Assembly: GCA_016713665.1 (NCBI GenBank)
Contig: JADJOR010000025.1
Coordinates: forward strand, 1-64,000
Length of the DNA stretch: 64,000 nt
Source of the DNA: Deltaproteobacteria bacterium
Lineage (GTDB): Bacteria > Myxococcota_A > UBA9160 > UBA4427
Direction of reading: 5' to 3'
Of this stretch, positions 20,801 to 27,135 are shown one piece after another. Under the pieces are notes generated by a model that was given only the letters and a program-made list of their open reading frames with translations, ran no database searches and was not told the origin of the DNA. The translations under genes and the position numbers were made by a program. Numbering within the stretch: the stretch's first letter is position 1; every line of letters starts with the position of its first letter.

Positions 20801-21861
20801 GTTATTCGGCCTACGGCGAGGTGCGGCGCTTCGATGGCTCAGGCCAGCCGGCCGCGGCCGACGAGAGCAGCCGGCGGGAGTTCACGGGCTACGACGGCGA
20901 CGCGCTCTCGGGACTCCAGTACGCGGGCAGCCGCTACTACGATCCCGCGACCGCGAGCTTCCTCACGCCGGATCCCGCGGACGAGCACGCGAACCCCTAC
21001 GCCTACGTCGGCTGGGATCCGATCAACGCCGTCGACCCGAACGGGGCGGAGCTCTCGCTCGTGGCCGCGGTGCTGCTCGCAATCTCGGCGGCGCTCGTCG
21101 TCGCGAGCGCGATCGTCGCGGGGGTCCAGTCGGGGAGCGCGTCGGTCGGCTTCCAGGCCCTCGGCATCGGCGTCGCGGGCCTCGCCGCCGGCTACGTCGT
21201 CGGCCTCGCGGCCCCGGCCGCCGCCGCGGCGAGCCTGATCTCGGAGACCTCGGCCGCCGCGATCAACGCGAGCCTCTCCGTCGCGTCGATCGGGGTCTCG
21301 CTCTATGGCCTCACGGCGGCGGAGGATCCGGGGACGCTCGTCCTGGCGGGCGCCGGCCTCGCGCTCTCGCTCGCGGGCGCGGCCTATTCGCTCGGGAGCC
21401 TGTCGCGGCCTCGAGCAGGGGTCGGCGGGATGCCGGTCGGGGGGGGCGGGCGCGGGGCGTCGGGGGGGCCGGAACCGGCCGTCCTCGTCCGGGCCCGGTC
21501 GATGTCGCCCCAGCTCGCGCAGCGCTACGCCCTCGAAGCCCAGCGCCGGATGGTCCAGCTCGCCCAGTACACCGCCCTCGTGAAGGTCAAGGCGGGCATC
21601 GCGGAGATCCGCGCCGCCTTCGCCGGGCGCACGGGCATCGACGTCTACGCGGAGGTCCTGATCGAGGGACCGCGCATCCCGCATCCGACGCGGATCTTCG
21701 CGCAACGTCTGCTGCCGAATCGCGTCGAGGTCGCGCCCGTCGTGACCCCGACGGGCCGCGGACCGACGCCGACGCTGATGGCGCCAGTGCCCTGGGATCG
21801 CTTCCGGATCCACGAGTTCGTTCCCGTGCTCCGCAACGGAGCTGCTGTACCGGCGCATTAG
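14857..21861 (+). CDS. SpvB/TcB-like RHS repeat protein with hydrophobic C-terminal domain
   Basis: A 2334-residue secreted giant. It has a signal peptide (LLGLSFLIANMAPPARA), then an SpvB-type N-terminus (ANLFTGAAAVSVPILVPPGR...LRYSSHAGLSFVGVGWSLPLG, residues 45-90). A propeller follows with at least six Asp-rich Ca-binding FG-GAP/VCBS motifs (such as LDLDGDGLPDLV and VDVNGDGRIDWV, about 350-800). A TcdB_mid-like region comes next (IDDGVGGRTELRYAPSSRF, about 815), then many YD/RHS repeats (about 1100-1870). The RHS core reads YRYSAYGEV...GLQYAGSRYYDPATASFLTPDP...NPYAYVGWDPINAVDPNG, ending near residue 2063. The remaining roughly 270 residues are variable: hydrophobic helices, then a basic Arg-rich tail. 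About 65 hydrophobic residues (about 1888-1950) interrupt the repeats before HYHLNHLGSPIAITG. It resembles TcB and TcC of ABC toxins fused into one chain; no TcA is present. GGAGTGAG precedes the ATG. Confidence 0.88.
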   Translation: MRVDRVLSWLLGLSFLIANMAPPARAMEGPGGGESNPFAALRSEASANLFTGAAAVSVPILVPPGRRQTTPELALRYSSHAGLSFVGVGWSLPLGVLSRAVEHGTPDCDAPDPEDFRLTLASSSNALVRESADRFLLEFDEGFAEAIPDRAANRWTVRTRDGLAYTFGGAEAARVHSGADRFFDEAGCALTTAWSVTRLEDPNGNAIEIDWEKSGNTPLPREIRYGGNDPASIPHPFRIRFESEDLAALGRPILRTLASGVDQRLLRRIRTIVVETRSTRAGAFEELRRYELEYDDSPDTADFLLTAVAATDLPERRFGYASATPVIVDDLSQSVPDPETLGASLSFGGILALMDLNGDALLDRLCVDGSGDWHAAYGETGEVQFTGYSSCGGAGNWSVPSIAGVGLDRISKVVNGQDVYLTLDLDGDGLPDLVRRLPQSASIHVYRGGCTSARSCGFSSQPEVWNNPHPAADRALRRTSAGSRGLQTLRDLVDLNGDGRPDLVAAMPNGDWQVFLNTGAGFATTPRVHAGIDPLLSYSPNDNQNAEEERQLIDVNDDGLVDWVRGVRHASPLSASDRIPELYFGVGPNGETTGPFPLAGGPYLCPSTVLGQSASLCAGANALPSGWAIVGAATVRLNTGSGFSAPIATPAPFWQEGDETANRLRASWTATGSRETHTYRDFVDVNGDGRIDWVTTGHPYDGSANWYVLYNQGDGRFGGGLALLAPASESALGLSLGRVRPAATLANVEPYLGRSFQHTSPDDRVDRQMMVLDVDADGLAEQVRAFGIGGSDRWALTRLRFTDADGLPTRPRLLTRIDDGVGGRTELRYAPSSRFVPSPETAPRLPFVTWLVTGVRRTDGLCDAEPSDWFTLAGNPCLAAGHELVQRIEYEEGAYDGLARSFLGFARTRVFDGPAGIGSLREIAFHQSSALKGKIASETVYAGGVDRLSQTTYDWRTRADGPRTQVYLQEQRVEESVLYPQFGAGAGDAQCVVHRNSILQSNGSPDPATRIHSACSMACAGASDSDALCTPTPVGKKQIDTVWAEPVTGVSHPVWDRPAEIVTRHVDGSGAVVTVARVRHLYDGLVQGLVDRGRLVSEWSAIAESPVAWAFKNFEYDEGAGEGPGNVTAIFVPVTGATRVPSRIAFDGEFALHPVRESAWVSNAGASAERRIESVWDLRVGKRSETVGLQGRGAGDVAGTVWDGLGRPVCEFAPGTACGVTSGFGATAEYGHVYGTPGAADPIERLSFVEIRRREPNAPQGFLTTRSYFDALGRERLTTNEQNVVDPPAQDGRATLETVVAHQLAYGPNGKPVRTFAPYVAPAAGLDLVPPSGVAAAQTSYVLNGNAAGRLDPAARVFETTGFDGSRVQTYVFGRIVRRVDGLAADSSGGDHTVELLDEHGRIRERRSLAGASQLLAQWSGEYDGRDRLVAEAYGGSASTRVARRFDLLGRAVETDDPDAGVWKVVYDEAGNEIFRDDPAPGQGIQSCYDGLDRVVLQCARASDVPDPGLCAAAQPDCTIAYRFRYDEATPLLGTPNFGLGRLTTAEGPDGRQRSVYDVRGRVVLALDEIQGEAAATRYQYRADLDRLEGMTYPDGEQLRYGYDASGQHEWLSQVDAAGNWLAYYVRRIVYDLRGRPLVIERGNLTTDRFEYHGAAEGFALARISTRSEGAMVFDPRTVYAELAYRDYDAKGRLVRVEDLRDGSGALSMSAGYGYDAAGRLTNVTGASPESFAYDAIGNLTALRDQAFSRSSAAASTLGPHQFDRLGNPASLHWTLAFDGNGRRTAKQRSDGTFVQTASYDAFGALRALVTNGVTTTYAYAHDGRRLAETRNGSTRRFFGRHAERVNGTLLKYYYLGDRLVATRSGEPAAAGASGAPASPGPSATTAVSRLVATAPVRLAGIVVGAVLLLVPLGRSRRALGLRVARSGALGSSLLVLAASLPVVVPTLGCLAQANIRHYHLNHLGSPIAITGPGGTLERQYRYSAYGEVRRFDGSGQPAAADESSRREFTGYDGDALSGLQYAGSRYYDPATASFLTPDPADEHANPYAYVGWDPINAVDPNGAELSLVAAVLLAISAALVVASAIVAGVQSGSASVGFQALGIGVAGLAAGYVVGLAAPAAAAASLISETSAAAINASLSVASIGVSLYGLTAAEDPGTLVLAGAGLALSLAGAAYSLGSLSRPRAGVGGMPVGGGGRGASGGPEPAVLVRARSMSPQLAQRYALEAQRRMVQLAQYTALVKVKAGIAEIRAAFAGRTGIDVYAEVLIEGPRIPHPTRIFAQRLLPNRVEVAPVVTPTGRGPTPTLMAPVPWDRFRIHEFVPVLRNGAAVPAH

Positions 21862-21910
21862 GCGGGGCCTGGCATACGACCCGGAATTCCAGGGTCGCGG
21901 AGGAGTCGAA

Positions 21911-22609
21911 ATGGCATGTCGTTCCGGTCTGATCGCGCTCGCGCTGGGACTCGCGCTGGGCCTCGGTTCGGCTCTCGCCCTCGGCGTCGTCGCCGGCGAG
22001 GACGAGGCGGCGATCGTCGTGCTTCCGGTCGAGCTCGTCGATCCTGCGCCCGACGATCCCTTCGACCTCGACCCGCTCTTCGCGCCGGGGCCGGTGCGCG
22101 GGAAGGAGCCGCAGGCGGGCGCCGGGAAGGGCGCTCGCGCCGCGGTCGACGCAGCGAGCGCCGCGCACGAGCGGACGGTCGAGCTCGCCGGCGGCGACGT
22201 CGTGACGATCCGGCTCCTGGACGCAAAGGCCCTCGTGCTCCACGACGAAGACATCGCCTTCGTGGAGCTCGCCGAGGCCGCGATCGGCGAAGACGGTCCT
22301 GCGGAAGCCGAGGGATCGGATCCCGAGGACGCTCGCAATGTGACCGACGCGGAGTCCGAAGCCGGCGGAGCCTCGGCGCTCCTCGGCGAGCGCTTCGCCG
22401 TCTACGCCGTCCTCTCCGACGCGGGCCGCGCCGCCTGGGCCCCCTTCGCCGCCGACCATGCGAACGCCTACCTGCTGGTCGAGATCGCCGGTCGCCCCGT
22501 CGACCTCGTCCGTCCCCTCGGCTGGACCCGCGGCCTGCGCATCGGCGTCTTCGCCGACGAGCCCGTCCGATCCCACTACGTCGCCGCGCTCCCCTTCGCT
22601 GCGCAGTAG
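21911..22609 (+). CDS. Small secreted or anchored protein, possible SecDF P1-like fold
   Basis: A 232-residue protein starting 49 bp after the RHS gene, with GGAGGAG upstream of its ATG. The N-terminus is a signal peptide or anchor (LIALALGLALGLGSALALGVVAGED). The middle is acidic and low-complexity. The C-terminal roughly 70 residues (FAVYAVLSDAGRAAWAPFAADHANAYLLVEIAGRPVDLVR, in shorter overlapping stretches) resemble the repeat unit of the SecDF P1 domain (a V-x-L-T-x-x-G pattern followed by a V-x-x-D-G-like turn), but this is a pattern impression only. It may be co-transcribed with the RHS gene as a partner, chaperone or immunity protein. Confidence 0.5.
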   Translation: MACRSGLIALALGLALGLGSALALGVVAGEDEAAIVVLPVELVDPAPDDPFDLDPLFAPGPVRGKEPQAGAGKGARAAVDAASAAHERTVELAGGDVVTIRLLDAKALVLHDEDIAFVELAEAAIGEDGPAEAEGSDPEDARNVTDAESEAGGASALLGERFAVYAVLSDAGRAAWAPFAADHANAYLLVEIAGRPVDLVRPLGWTRGLRIGVFADEPVRSHYVAALPFAAQ

Positions 22610-22729
22610 GCAACATGAACGGTCGACCCGGGGCATAGCCGGGGCCGACTCGAGATTGGAGGCGGGAGGAAGTGCATCCCCCTTATTCAACGATGCGGAG
22701 CGTGTGCCCGATCCACCGAGGCGACCCGA

Positions 22730-22859
22730 GTGCTCCGGCCGGACCTCGTCGCGGGCGAGATCGAGGACGCACGCGCAGCACGGCGCCCGTCAAAGCCGAC
22801 CGGTCCCTCCACGCGTGCCGTCCGACACCCGAGTCCGCGGCGAGGTCCGGCCGGAGCAC
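22730..22859. repeat. 25-bp imperfect inverted repeat with about 80-bp loop
   Basis: The left arm at 22730-22754 begins GTGCTCCGGCCGGACCTCG, and the right arm at 22835-22859 ends with its exact reverse complement CGAGGTCCGGCCGGAGCAC. Beyond these 19 perfect pairs, one mismatch and five more pairs follow. Each arm contains the self-palindrome CCGGCCGG. It lies in the 287-bp gap between two gene ends (22609 plus strand and 22897 minus strand), so it could be a large bidirectional terminator or a remnant of a mobile or structured element. Confidence 0.65.
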
Positions 22860-22896
22860 CTGGCACGGCATCCGACGATCGACGCGCGCGCTCCGA

Positions 22897-23337
22897 TCAC
22901 AGCGTGATGCGCGCCGTCCCGACCACCGGCGTCTCGCCGCGCTCGTTCTGGAGCATCAGGTCGAGCTCGATCACGCGGCTCGCCTCGTCGATGTCCGTCA
23001 CGACGCCGCGGGCGATCGCCTGGGAGTCGACGAGGATCGTGGCGCGGAAGACGGTGTCGACGGAGAGGACCTTGGCGTTCGGGACCCAGCGATGGATCAG
23101 GGCGACGAGGATGCCCTGGCTCATGATGCCGGGGACGATCGCGCCGGGGAGGCCTGCCTGGCGCGCCTCTTCGTGGTCGATGAAGCGGCCGGCCCACATC
23201 GAGGCCGCCTTCGCGAAGCGCTTCACGTTCGGGAGCGAGAGGTCCGGCGCGAAGTCGGGGAGCGTCTCGCCGAACTCGATCTGCTCGAAGGTCCGGGGCG
23301 GGGCGCCGCTCGGGCTCGGGTTCGCAGGCTGGCTCAC
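22897..23337 (-). CDS. MaoC-like dehydratase subunit
   Basis: A 146-residue hotdog protein of the MaoC family, the last gene of the minus-strand lipid-degradation operon. The family hydrates enoyl-CoA esters; here it probably pairs with the FAS1-like subunit encoded just upstream, as ChsH1 pairs with ChsH2 in steroid side-chain degradation. The hotdog helix region reads RFIDHEEARQAGLPGAIVPG, where the usual N-P-x-H-x-D catalytic pair is not obvious because the His position appears to hold Phe or Ile. The C-terminal strand ERGETPVVGTARITL is typical. Start and upstream stop overlap by 4 bp (ATGA at 23334-23337), implying translational coupling. Confidence 0.82.
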   Translation of the reverse strand: MSQPANPSPSGAPPRTFEQIEFGETLPDFAPDLSLPNVKRFAKAASMWAGRFIDHEEARQAGLPGAIVPGIMSQGILVALIHRWVPNAKVLSVDTVFRATILVDSQAIARGVVTDIDEASRVIELDLMLQNERGETPVVGTARITL

Positions 23338-23771
23338 GGATTGAACTCCCGCTGGACGAGGCGCCAGTCGACGGTGGCGAGGGGGACGTTGCCCCGGCCG
23401 TAGAAATTCATACGGTGGACGATGAAGAGCATGCTGCCGCTGCGCCCCGTCTTCTCGTAGATGTCGGCGATCTCGCTGCGTCCGGTCACCTGCTCGCCGG
23501 CGCGGACGGGGGCGTGGACGACGACGGATTTGCCGGCGTCGAAGCAGCGCTGCATCTCGACGGGGAAGTCCTTCGGGAGCTGGCGCGTGCCGTGGATGCG
23601 GGTCGGGTAGTTCGGGACGGCCTGGAAATCGGGATGGGCGGGATCGGTGAATTTCGGATCGGTCTCGCCGCAGGCGAGGGCGAAGTCGACGAGCGAGGCG
23701 GCGTCGACGTCGAGCTCGATCTCGTCGAAGACGGATCCGGTGAAGCGGGCTTTGATCTCGGCGACTTGCAT
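23334..23771 (-). CDS. FAS1-like/MaoC N-terminal type dehydratase subunit
   Basis: A 145-residue hotdog protein of the FAS1-like dehydratase (MaoC_dehydrat_N) type. The helix motif FALACGETDPKFTDPAHPDF followed by AVPNYPTRIH matches the usual GE-x-x-P...Y/F-x-D...P-P-T pattern. Later motifs are VHAPVRAGEQVTGRSEIADIYEKTGRSG and the strand FIVHRMNFYGRGN. The partner is the MaoC subunit encoded next with a 4-bp overlap; together they should form a heteromeric enoyl-CoA hydratase. It lies 100 bp after the PHP-domain gene, the largest gap in the operon, so an internal promoter is possible. Confidence 0.82.
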   Translation of the reverse strand: MQVAEIKARFTGSVFDEIELDVDAASLVDFALACGETDPKFTDPAHPDFQAVPNYPTRIHGTRQLPKDFPVEMQRCFDAGKSVVVHAPVRAGEQVTGRSEIADIYEKTGRSGSMLFIVHRMNFYGRGNVPLATVDWRLVQREFNP

Positions 23772-23871
23772 GGCGGGGACTTCCTGGGGGTTCTAGAAGG
23801 GGCGGCGCGGGCGCGATGGCCGTCCGGGCCGGGCTGCACGCCGCATGGCCCGGCCGGGGCCGGTCAAGGAG

Positions 23872-24555
23872 TTACTGCGGATCGGCGCCCGGGGCAACGT
23901 CCGGACCGCCCGCGGAGCCGGCTTCGGGGGCGAGCGCCCGGCAGGCGTCGTAGCCGCCGTTCGCGAGGGCGGCGACGAGGCCGTCGATGTCCCGGATCGG
24001 CTCCTCGAAGCGCGTCGCACAGCGTCCGATGTGGCTCACGATGTGGGAGTCCGAGCCGCCGATCCGGCGCCAGCCCTGCTCGTTCGCATAGCGCAGCGCG
24101 AGCGCGTCCTCGCCCGCGCGGCTGCCGCCGTTCAGGGTCTCGACGATCTCGACGCCGGCGACGGGGCCGCGGGTCTCCCAGTGGGCGCAGAGGCCGACCT
24201 TCGGCCGGCCCGGATGGCAGGGGACGGCGATCGCGCCGCAGCGCTTCGCGGCGGCGAGCACGTCTTCGAGGCGATTGTCGATGCGGGCGAAGTCGAAGGC
24301 CGCGCGCAGATCGTCGTTGACGCCGAAGACGAGCACGTGGCCGTACTCGGTCTCGACCTCGGAGGCCTTCAAGATGAGCAGGCCGAAGCGGTCCTCGAGG
24401 GCGCGGTAGTCGGAGCGGTCGTCGAACTGGCGGTGCTCGGTCAGCACGAAGCCGTCGAGCGGCAAGGCCTTGCGCTCGATCCACTGACAGTAGTTGTCGA
24501 CCTTGGCGCGGCCGTCGTCGGAGGCGGTCGAATGCGAGTGGAGATCGAGGATCAT
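23872..24555 (-). CDS. PHP domain metal-dependent phosphoesterase-like protein
   Basis: A 227-residue PHP-superfamily protein. All typical metal-binding positions are visible: DLHSHS (H-x-H), the Asp in SDDG, LTEHRQF, the Glu in KASEVETEYG, CHPGRP and the final GSDSHIVSH. PHP proteins are trinuclear-metal phosphoesterases or nucleases, but they are not a standard part of acyl-CoA degradation. This gene overlaps the DUF35 gene by 4 bp (24552-24555), so it is translated with the operon. It may process a phosphorylated or nucleotide-linked by-product, or serve a regulatory role; that is inference. The C-terminus ends in a Gly/Pro/Ala tail. Confidence 0.82.
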   Translation of the reverse strand: MILDLHSHSTASDDGRAKVDNYCQWIERKALPLDGFVLTEHRQFDDRSDYRALEDRFGLLILKASEVETEYGHVLVFGVNDDLRAAFDFARIDNRLEDVLAAAKRCGAIAVPCHPGRPKVGLCAHWETRGPVAGVEIVETLNGGSRAGEDALALRYANEQGWRRIGGSDSHIVSHIGRCATRFEEPIRDIDGLVAALANGGYDACRALAPEAGSAGGPDVAPGADPQ

Positions 24556-25025
24556 GCGGGGACGAACCTCGGGACCGCGAGCGGGGCATCGATCGGGGTC
24601 GCGGCCCGGGGATCGGCGGGGACGGGCACGAAGTCGACGCGGACGCGCATGCCGATCGAGACGGCGGACGGCTCGCAGCCGACGATGTTGGTCAGCAGCT
24701 GCGGCCCCTCGTCGAGGGCGACGTAGGCGACGACGTAGGGCACCGCGTCCCGGAACTCGGGCATCTGGTTCTGGCGCACGATCGAGAAGGTGTAGACGCG
24801 GCCGAGCCCGCTCGCGACGAAGTGCTCGATCTCGCCCGACAGACACGACGCGCACACCCCGCGCGGCCGATGCTGCACGACGCCGCAGGCCCGGCAGCGC
24901 TGCAGCACGAGCTCGCCGCGACCGGCGCCCTCCCAGTAGGCGCGCGACTCCCAGTCCACGGCCGGGCGCTTGTACTGCGGGTCGGGCTTCTTCGTGGGCT
25001 TGGCGGGCGAGGCGGGGGCAGTCAT
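24552..25025 (-). CDS. Zn-ribbon OB-fold protein (DUF35 family)
   Basis: A 157-residue DUF35 protein. A short helix (VDWESRAYWEGAGRGELVLQ) leads into the rubredoxin-like zinc ribbon CRACGVVQHRPRGVCASC, then an OB fold (FVASGLGRVYTFSIVRQNQM...PYVVAYVALDEGPQLLTNIVG). DUF35 proteins bind thiolase-fold partners and likely guide acyl-CoA; in steroid degradation the DUF35 domain of ChsH2 forms a complex with the aldolase Ltp2. Here the DUF35 protein is a separate polypeptide encoded 11 bp after the thiolase-fold gene, as expected for an obligate partner. Overlaps the PHP gene by 4 bp. Confidence 0.88.
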   Translation of the reverse strand: MTAPASPAKPTKKPDPQYKRPAVDWESRAYWEGAGRGELVLQRCRACGVVQHRPRGVCASCLSGEIEHFVASGLGRVYTFSIVRQNQMPEFRDAVPYVVAYVALDEGPQLLTNIVGCEPSAVSIGMRVRVDFVPVPADPRAATPIDAPLAVPRFVPA

Positions 25026-25036
25026 GTCGGTCGACC

Positions 25037-26194
25037 TCAGGCCTTCGAGAGGATCAGCGTGCAGCCGCTGTGCATGAGGCCGAGATAGCCGCCGGTGCCG
25101 TGGGCCAGCGCGATCTCGGCGCCTTCGACCTGGCGCGCACCGAGGCCGCCGCGCAGCTGCCGCACGGCCTCGATCACGAGGAAGATGCCGCGCATGCCGG
25201 GATGATTCGACGAGAGGCCGCCGCCGTCGGGGTTGACGGGCAGACGACCGGCGAGGCCGAGGCCGCCGTTCTCGACGAAGGCGCCGCCTTCGCCGGGCTT
25301 GCAGAAGCCGAGGTTCTCGAGGGTGACGAGCACGGTGATCGTGAAGGAGTCGTAGATCGTGCAGAAGTCGATGTCGGCGGGGGACATGCCGGCCATGCGG
25401 AAGGCGTGGGCGCCGGACTGCTTCGCCGCGATCGTCAGCAGATCGGGGGAGCCGATCTCGCGGTGGGCCACCGCCTCGCCCGTTCCGCGCACGACGATGG
25501 GCGCTCGCCGCAGATCGCGCGCGCGCTCGAGGCTCGTCACGACGACGGCGCCGCCGCCGTCGCTGATGATGCAGCAGTCGAGCAGATGGAGCGGGTCGGC
25601 GATCATTCGGCTCGCGAGGACCTCGTCGCGGGTGATCGGCTTGCGCATCTTCGCGTGGGGGTTCAGGCTCGCGTGGTGGCGCGTCGAGACGGCGATGTCG
25701 GCGAGCTGCTCGGGGCGCGTCCCGTACTGATGCATGTGGCGCGCGGCGACCATCGCGTAGGACGAGACCAGCGTCATGCCGTAGGGCGAGACGAAGGCCG
25801 AGCCGGGATCGCGGCCGCTCGAGTCGCCGGTGCCGATCGCCATCGCGTCGGAGGCGGCCTTGCTGCCGTAGAGGATGAGGGCGACGTCGCAGAGGCCGGC
25901 GGCGATCGCGGCGCCGGCGTGGGCGACGTGGGAGACGAAGGACGAGCCGCCGATGTTGCTGCCGTCGAGCCAGCGCGGCTTGATGTTCAGGTACTCGGCG
26001 AGCTGGACCATGCCCATCGCGCCCATCGTCATCGACGCGCCGAAGAGCCCGTCGACGTCCGAGAGCGAGAGCCCCGCGTCGGCGAGGGCCTCGCGCGCGG
26101 ACTCGGCCATGATCGAGAACTCGGTCTTGTCCGGCGCGAAGCGGCTCTCGTACTCGTGGACCCCGGCGATCGCGATCTTGCCCGAGATGCTCAT
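25037..26194 (-). CDS. Thiolase-fold lipid-transfer/aldolase protein (SCP-x/Ltp2-like)
   Basis: A 385-residue thiolase-superfamily protein of the SCP-x/lipid-transfer branch. It has SISGKIAIAGVHEYESRFAPD at the start, DGSNIGGSSFVSHVAHAG in the nucleophile region, CCIISDGGGAVVV, FCTIYDSFTITVLVTLENLG and SSNHPGMRG, and ends HGTGGYLGLMHSGCTLILSK. The usual nucleophilic Cys of thiolases appears as Ser/Gly (GGSS). This agrees with the Ltp2 group, which performs retro-aldol cleavage using tyrosines; candidates here are Tyr in YDSF and in GGYLG. It would split a hydroxyacyl-CoA side chain in concert with the adjacent DUF35 protein. The stop of the upstream hydrolase overlaps the ATG by 4 bp. Confidence 0.88.
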   Translation of the reverse strand: MSISGKIAIAGVHEYESRFAPDKTEFSIMAESAREALADAGLSLSDVDGLFGASMTMGAMGMVQLAEYLNIKPRWLDGSNIGGSSFVSHVAHAGAAIAAGLCDVALILYGSKAASDAMAIGTGDSSGRDPGSAFVSPYGMTLVSSYAMVAARHMHQYGTRPEQLADIAVSTRHHASLNPHAKMRKPITRDEVLASRMIADPLHLLDCCIISDGGGAVVVTSLERARDLRRAPIVVRGTGEAVAHREIGSPDLLTIAAKQSGAHAFRMAGMSPADIDFCTIYDSFTITVLVTLENLGFCKPGEGGAFVENGGLGLAGRLPVNPDGGGLSSNHPGMRGIFLVIEAVRQLRGGLGARQVEGAEIALAHGTGGYLGLMHSGCTLILSKA

Positions 26195-27126
26195 GCGGCC
26201 TCCGGGCCGGGGGAAGACGAGCGCGGCGACGAAGAGGGCGAAGCAGCGGACGACGAAGGGATCGACGAGGAGAACGCGAGGATCTCCCGGGCGAGGGCCT
26301 CGGGCTGCTCGAGGGGAAGCCAGTGGGCCGCGCCTTCGGCGGATGCGAAGCGGCCTCCGAACCGCGCGGCCAGCGCGCGGGCGGCGTCGAGGTCGGACGC
26401 GGGCTCGCCCGCGCCGGCGACGACGAGGACCGGGAGGCCCGTCGCGGCCCCCGCGTCCTCCGCGGCGAGGCTCCGCGCGAAGGCCTGGCTCGCCTCGAGG
26501 TCGACGAGGGTCGCGCGGGGGTCGGTCTGGATGCTCTCGAACCAGGCGCGGCGCACCAGGTCGGGGGAGCCGCCCGCGCAGAGGCGCTTCGGGTCGAAGG
26601 GGCGCGACGCGCGGCCGAGGGTGACCTCGCGCATGAAGGCGATCGCTTCGTCCCGGACGGCGAAGGCCGCGCTCGTCCCGCATAACACGAGGCCGGCGAT
26701 CGAGCCCGGCTCGCGGCGCGCCCAGTCGAGGGCGACCAGCGCGCCCAAGCCGTGGCCGACCAGGATCGGGCGAGTCGCCTGACACCAGGAGGCGACGCCC
26801 CGGGCACAGGCGCTCATCGCCTCGATCGACGGGAGCGCGTCGAGGCTGCCGGAGCGGCCGTGACCGGGGAGGTCGAAGGCGATCGTGCAGGTCTCGCTCG
26901 GCGGGCTCGCGGGGGCCGCGCCGGAGCTCGCGCCTGCGCCCGCCGCGCGAAGCCTCGCGAGGGCACCGAGCAGGTCGATGAAGACCGAGCTCTGCAGTCC
27001 CGCGTCGTGGAGACAGACGACCCCGCGACCGACGAGACCCGCCGGCGGCCGCTCGGGCAGCGTCGAGCCGCCGTTGTGGCGCAGCAGGATCGGGACACCG
27101 GCCTCGCGGACGTACTTCTCCGGCAC
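26191..27126 (-). CDS. Alpha/beta hydrolase-fold protein lacking the nucleophile serine
   Basis: A 311-residue alpha/beta-hydrolase fold. The oxyanion-loop segment VCLHDAGLQSSVF, FDLPGHGRSG, the nucleophile elbow and the C-terminal VVAGAGEPASD...GAAHWLPLEQPEAL are all recognisable. The elbow, however, reads GHGLG (residues 124-128): Gly126 stands where the catalytic Ser of GxSxG should be. The acid region and His are kept. It may therefore be a non-hydrolytic binding protein or use another chemistry. It lies between the acyl-CoA dehydrogenase and the thiolase-fold gene (9-bp gap and 4-bp overlap), so it is a true operon member. The last 30 residues are Ser/Pro-rich. Confidence 0.83.
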   Translation of the reverse strand: MPEKYVREAGVPILLRHNGGSTLPERPPAGLVGRGVVCLHDAGLQSSVFIDLLGALARLRAAGAGASSGAAPASPPSETCTIAFDLPGHGRSGSLDALPSIEAMSACARGVASWCQATRPILVGHGLGALVALDWARREPGSIAGLVLCGTSAAFAVRDEAIAFMREVTLGRASRPFDPKRLCAGGSPDLVRRAWFESIQTDPRATLVDLEASQAFARSLAAEDAGAATGLPVLVVAGAGEPASDLDAARALAARFGGRFASAEGAAHWLPLEQPEALAREILAFSSSIPSSSAASPSSSPRSSSPGPEAA

Positions 27127-27135
27127 GCGCGCTCC

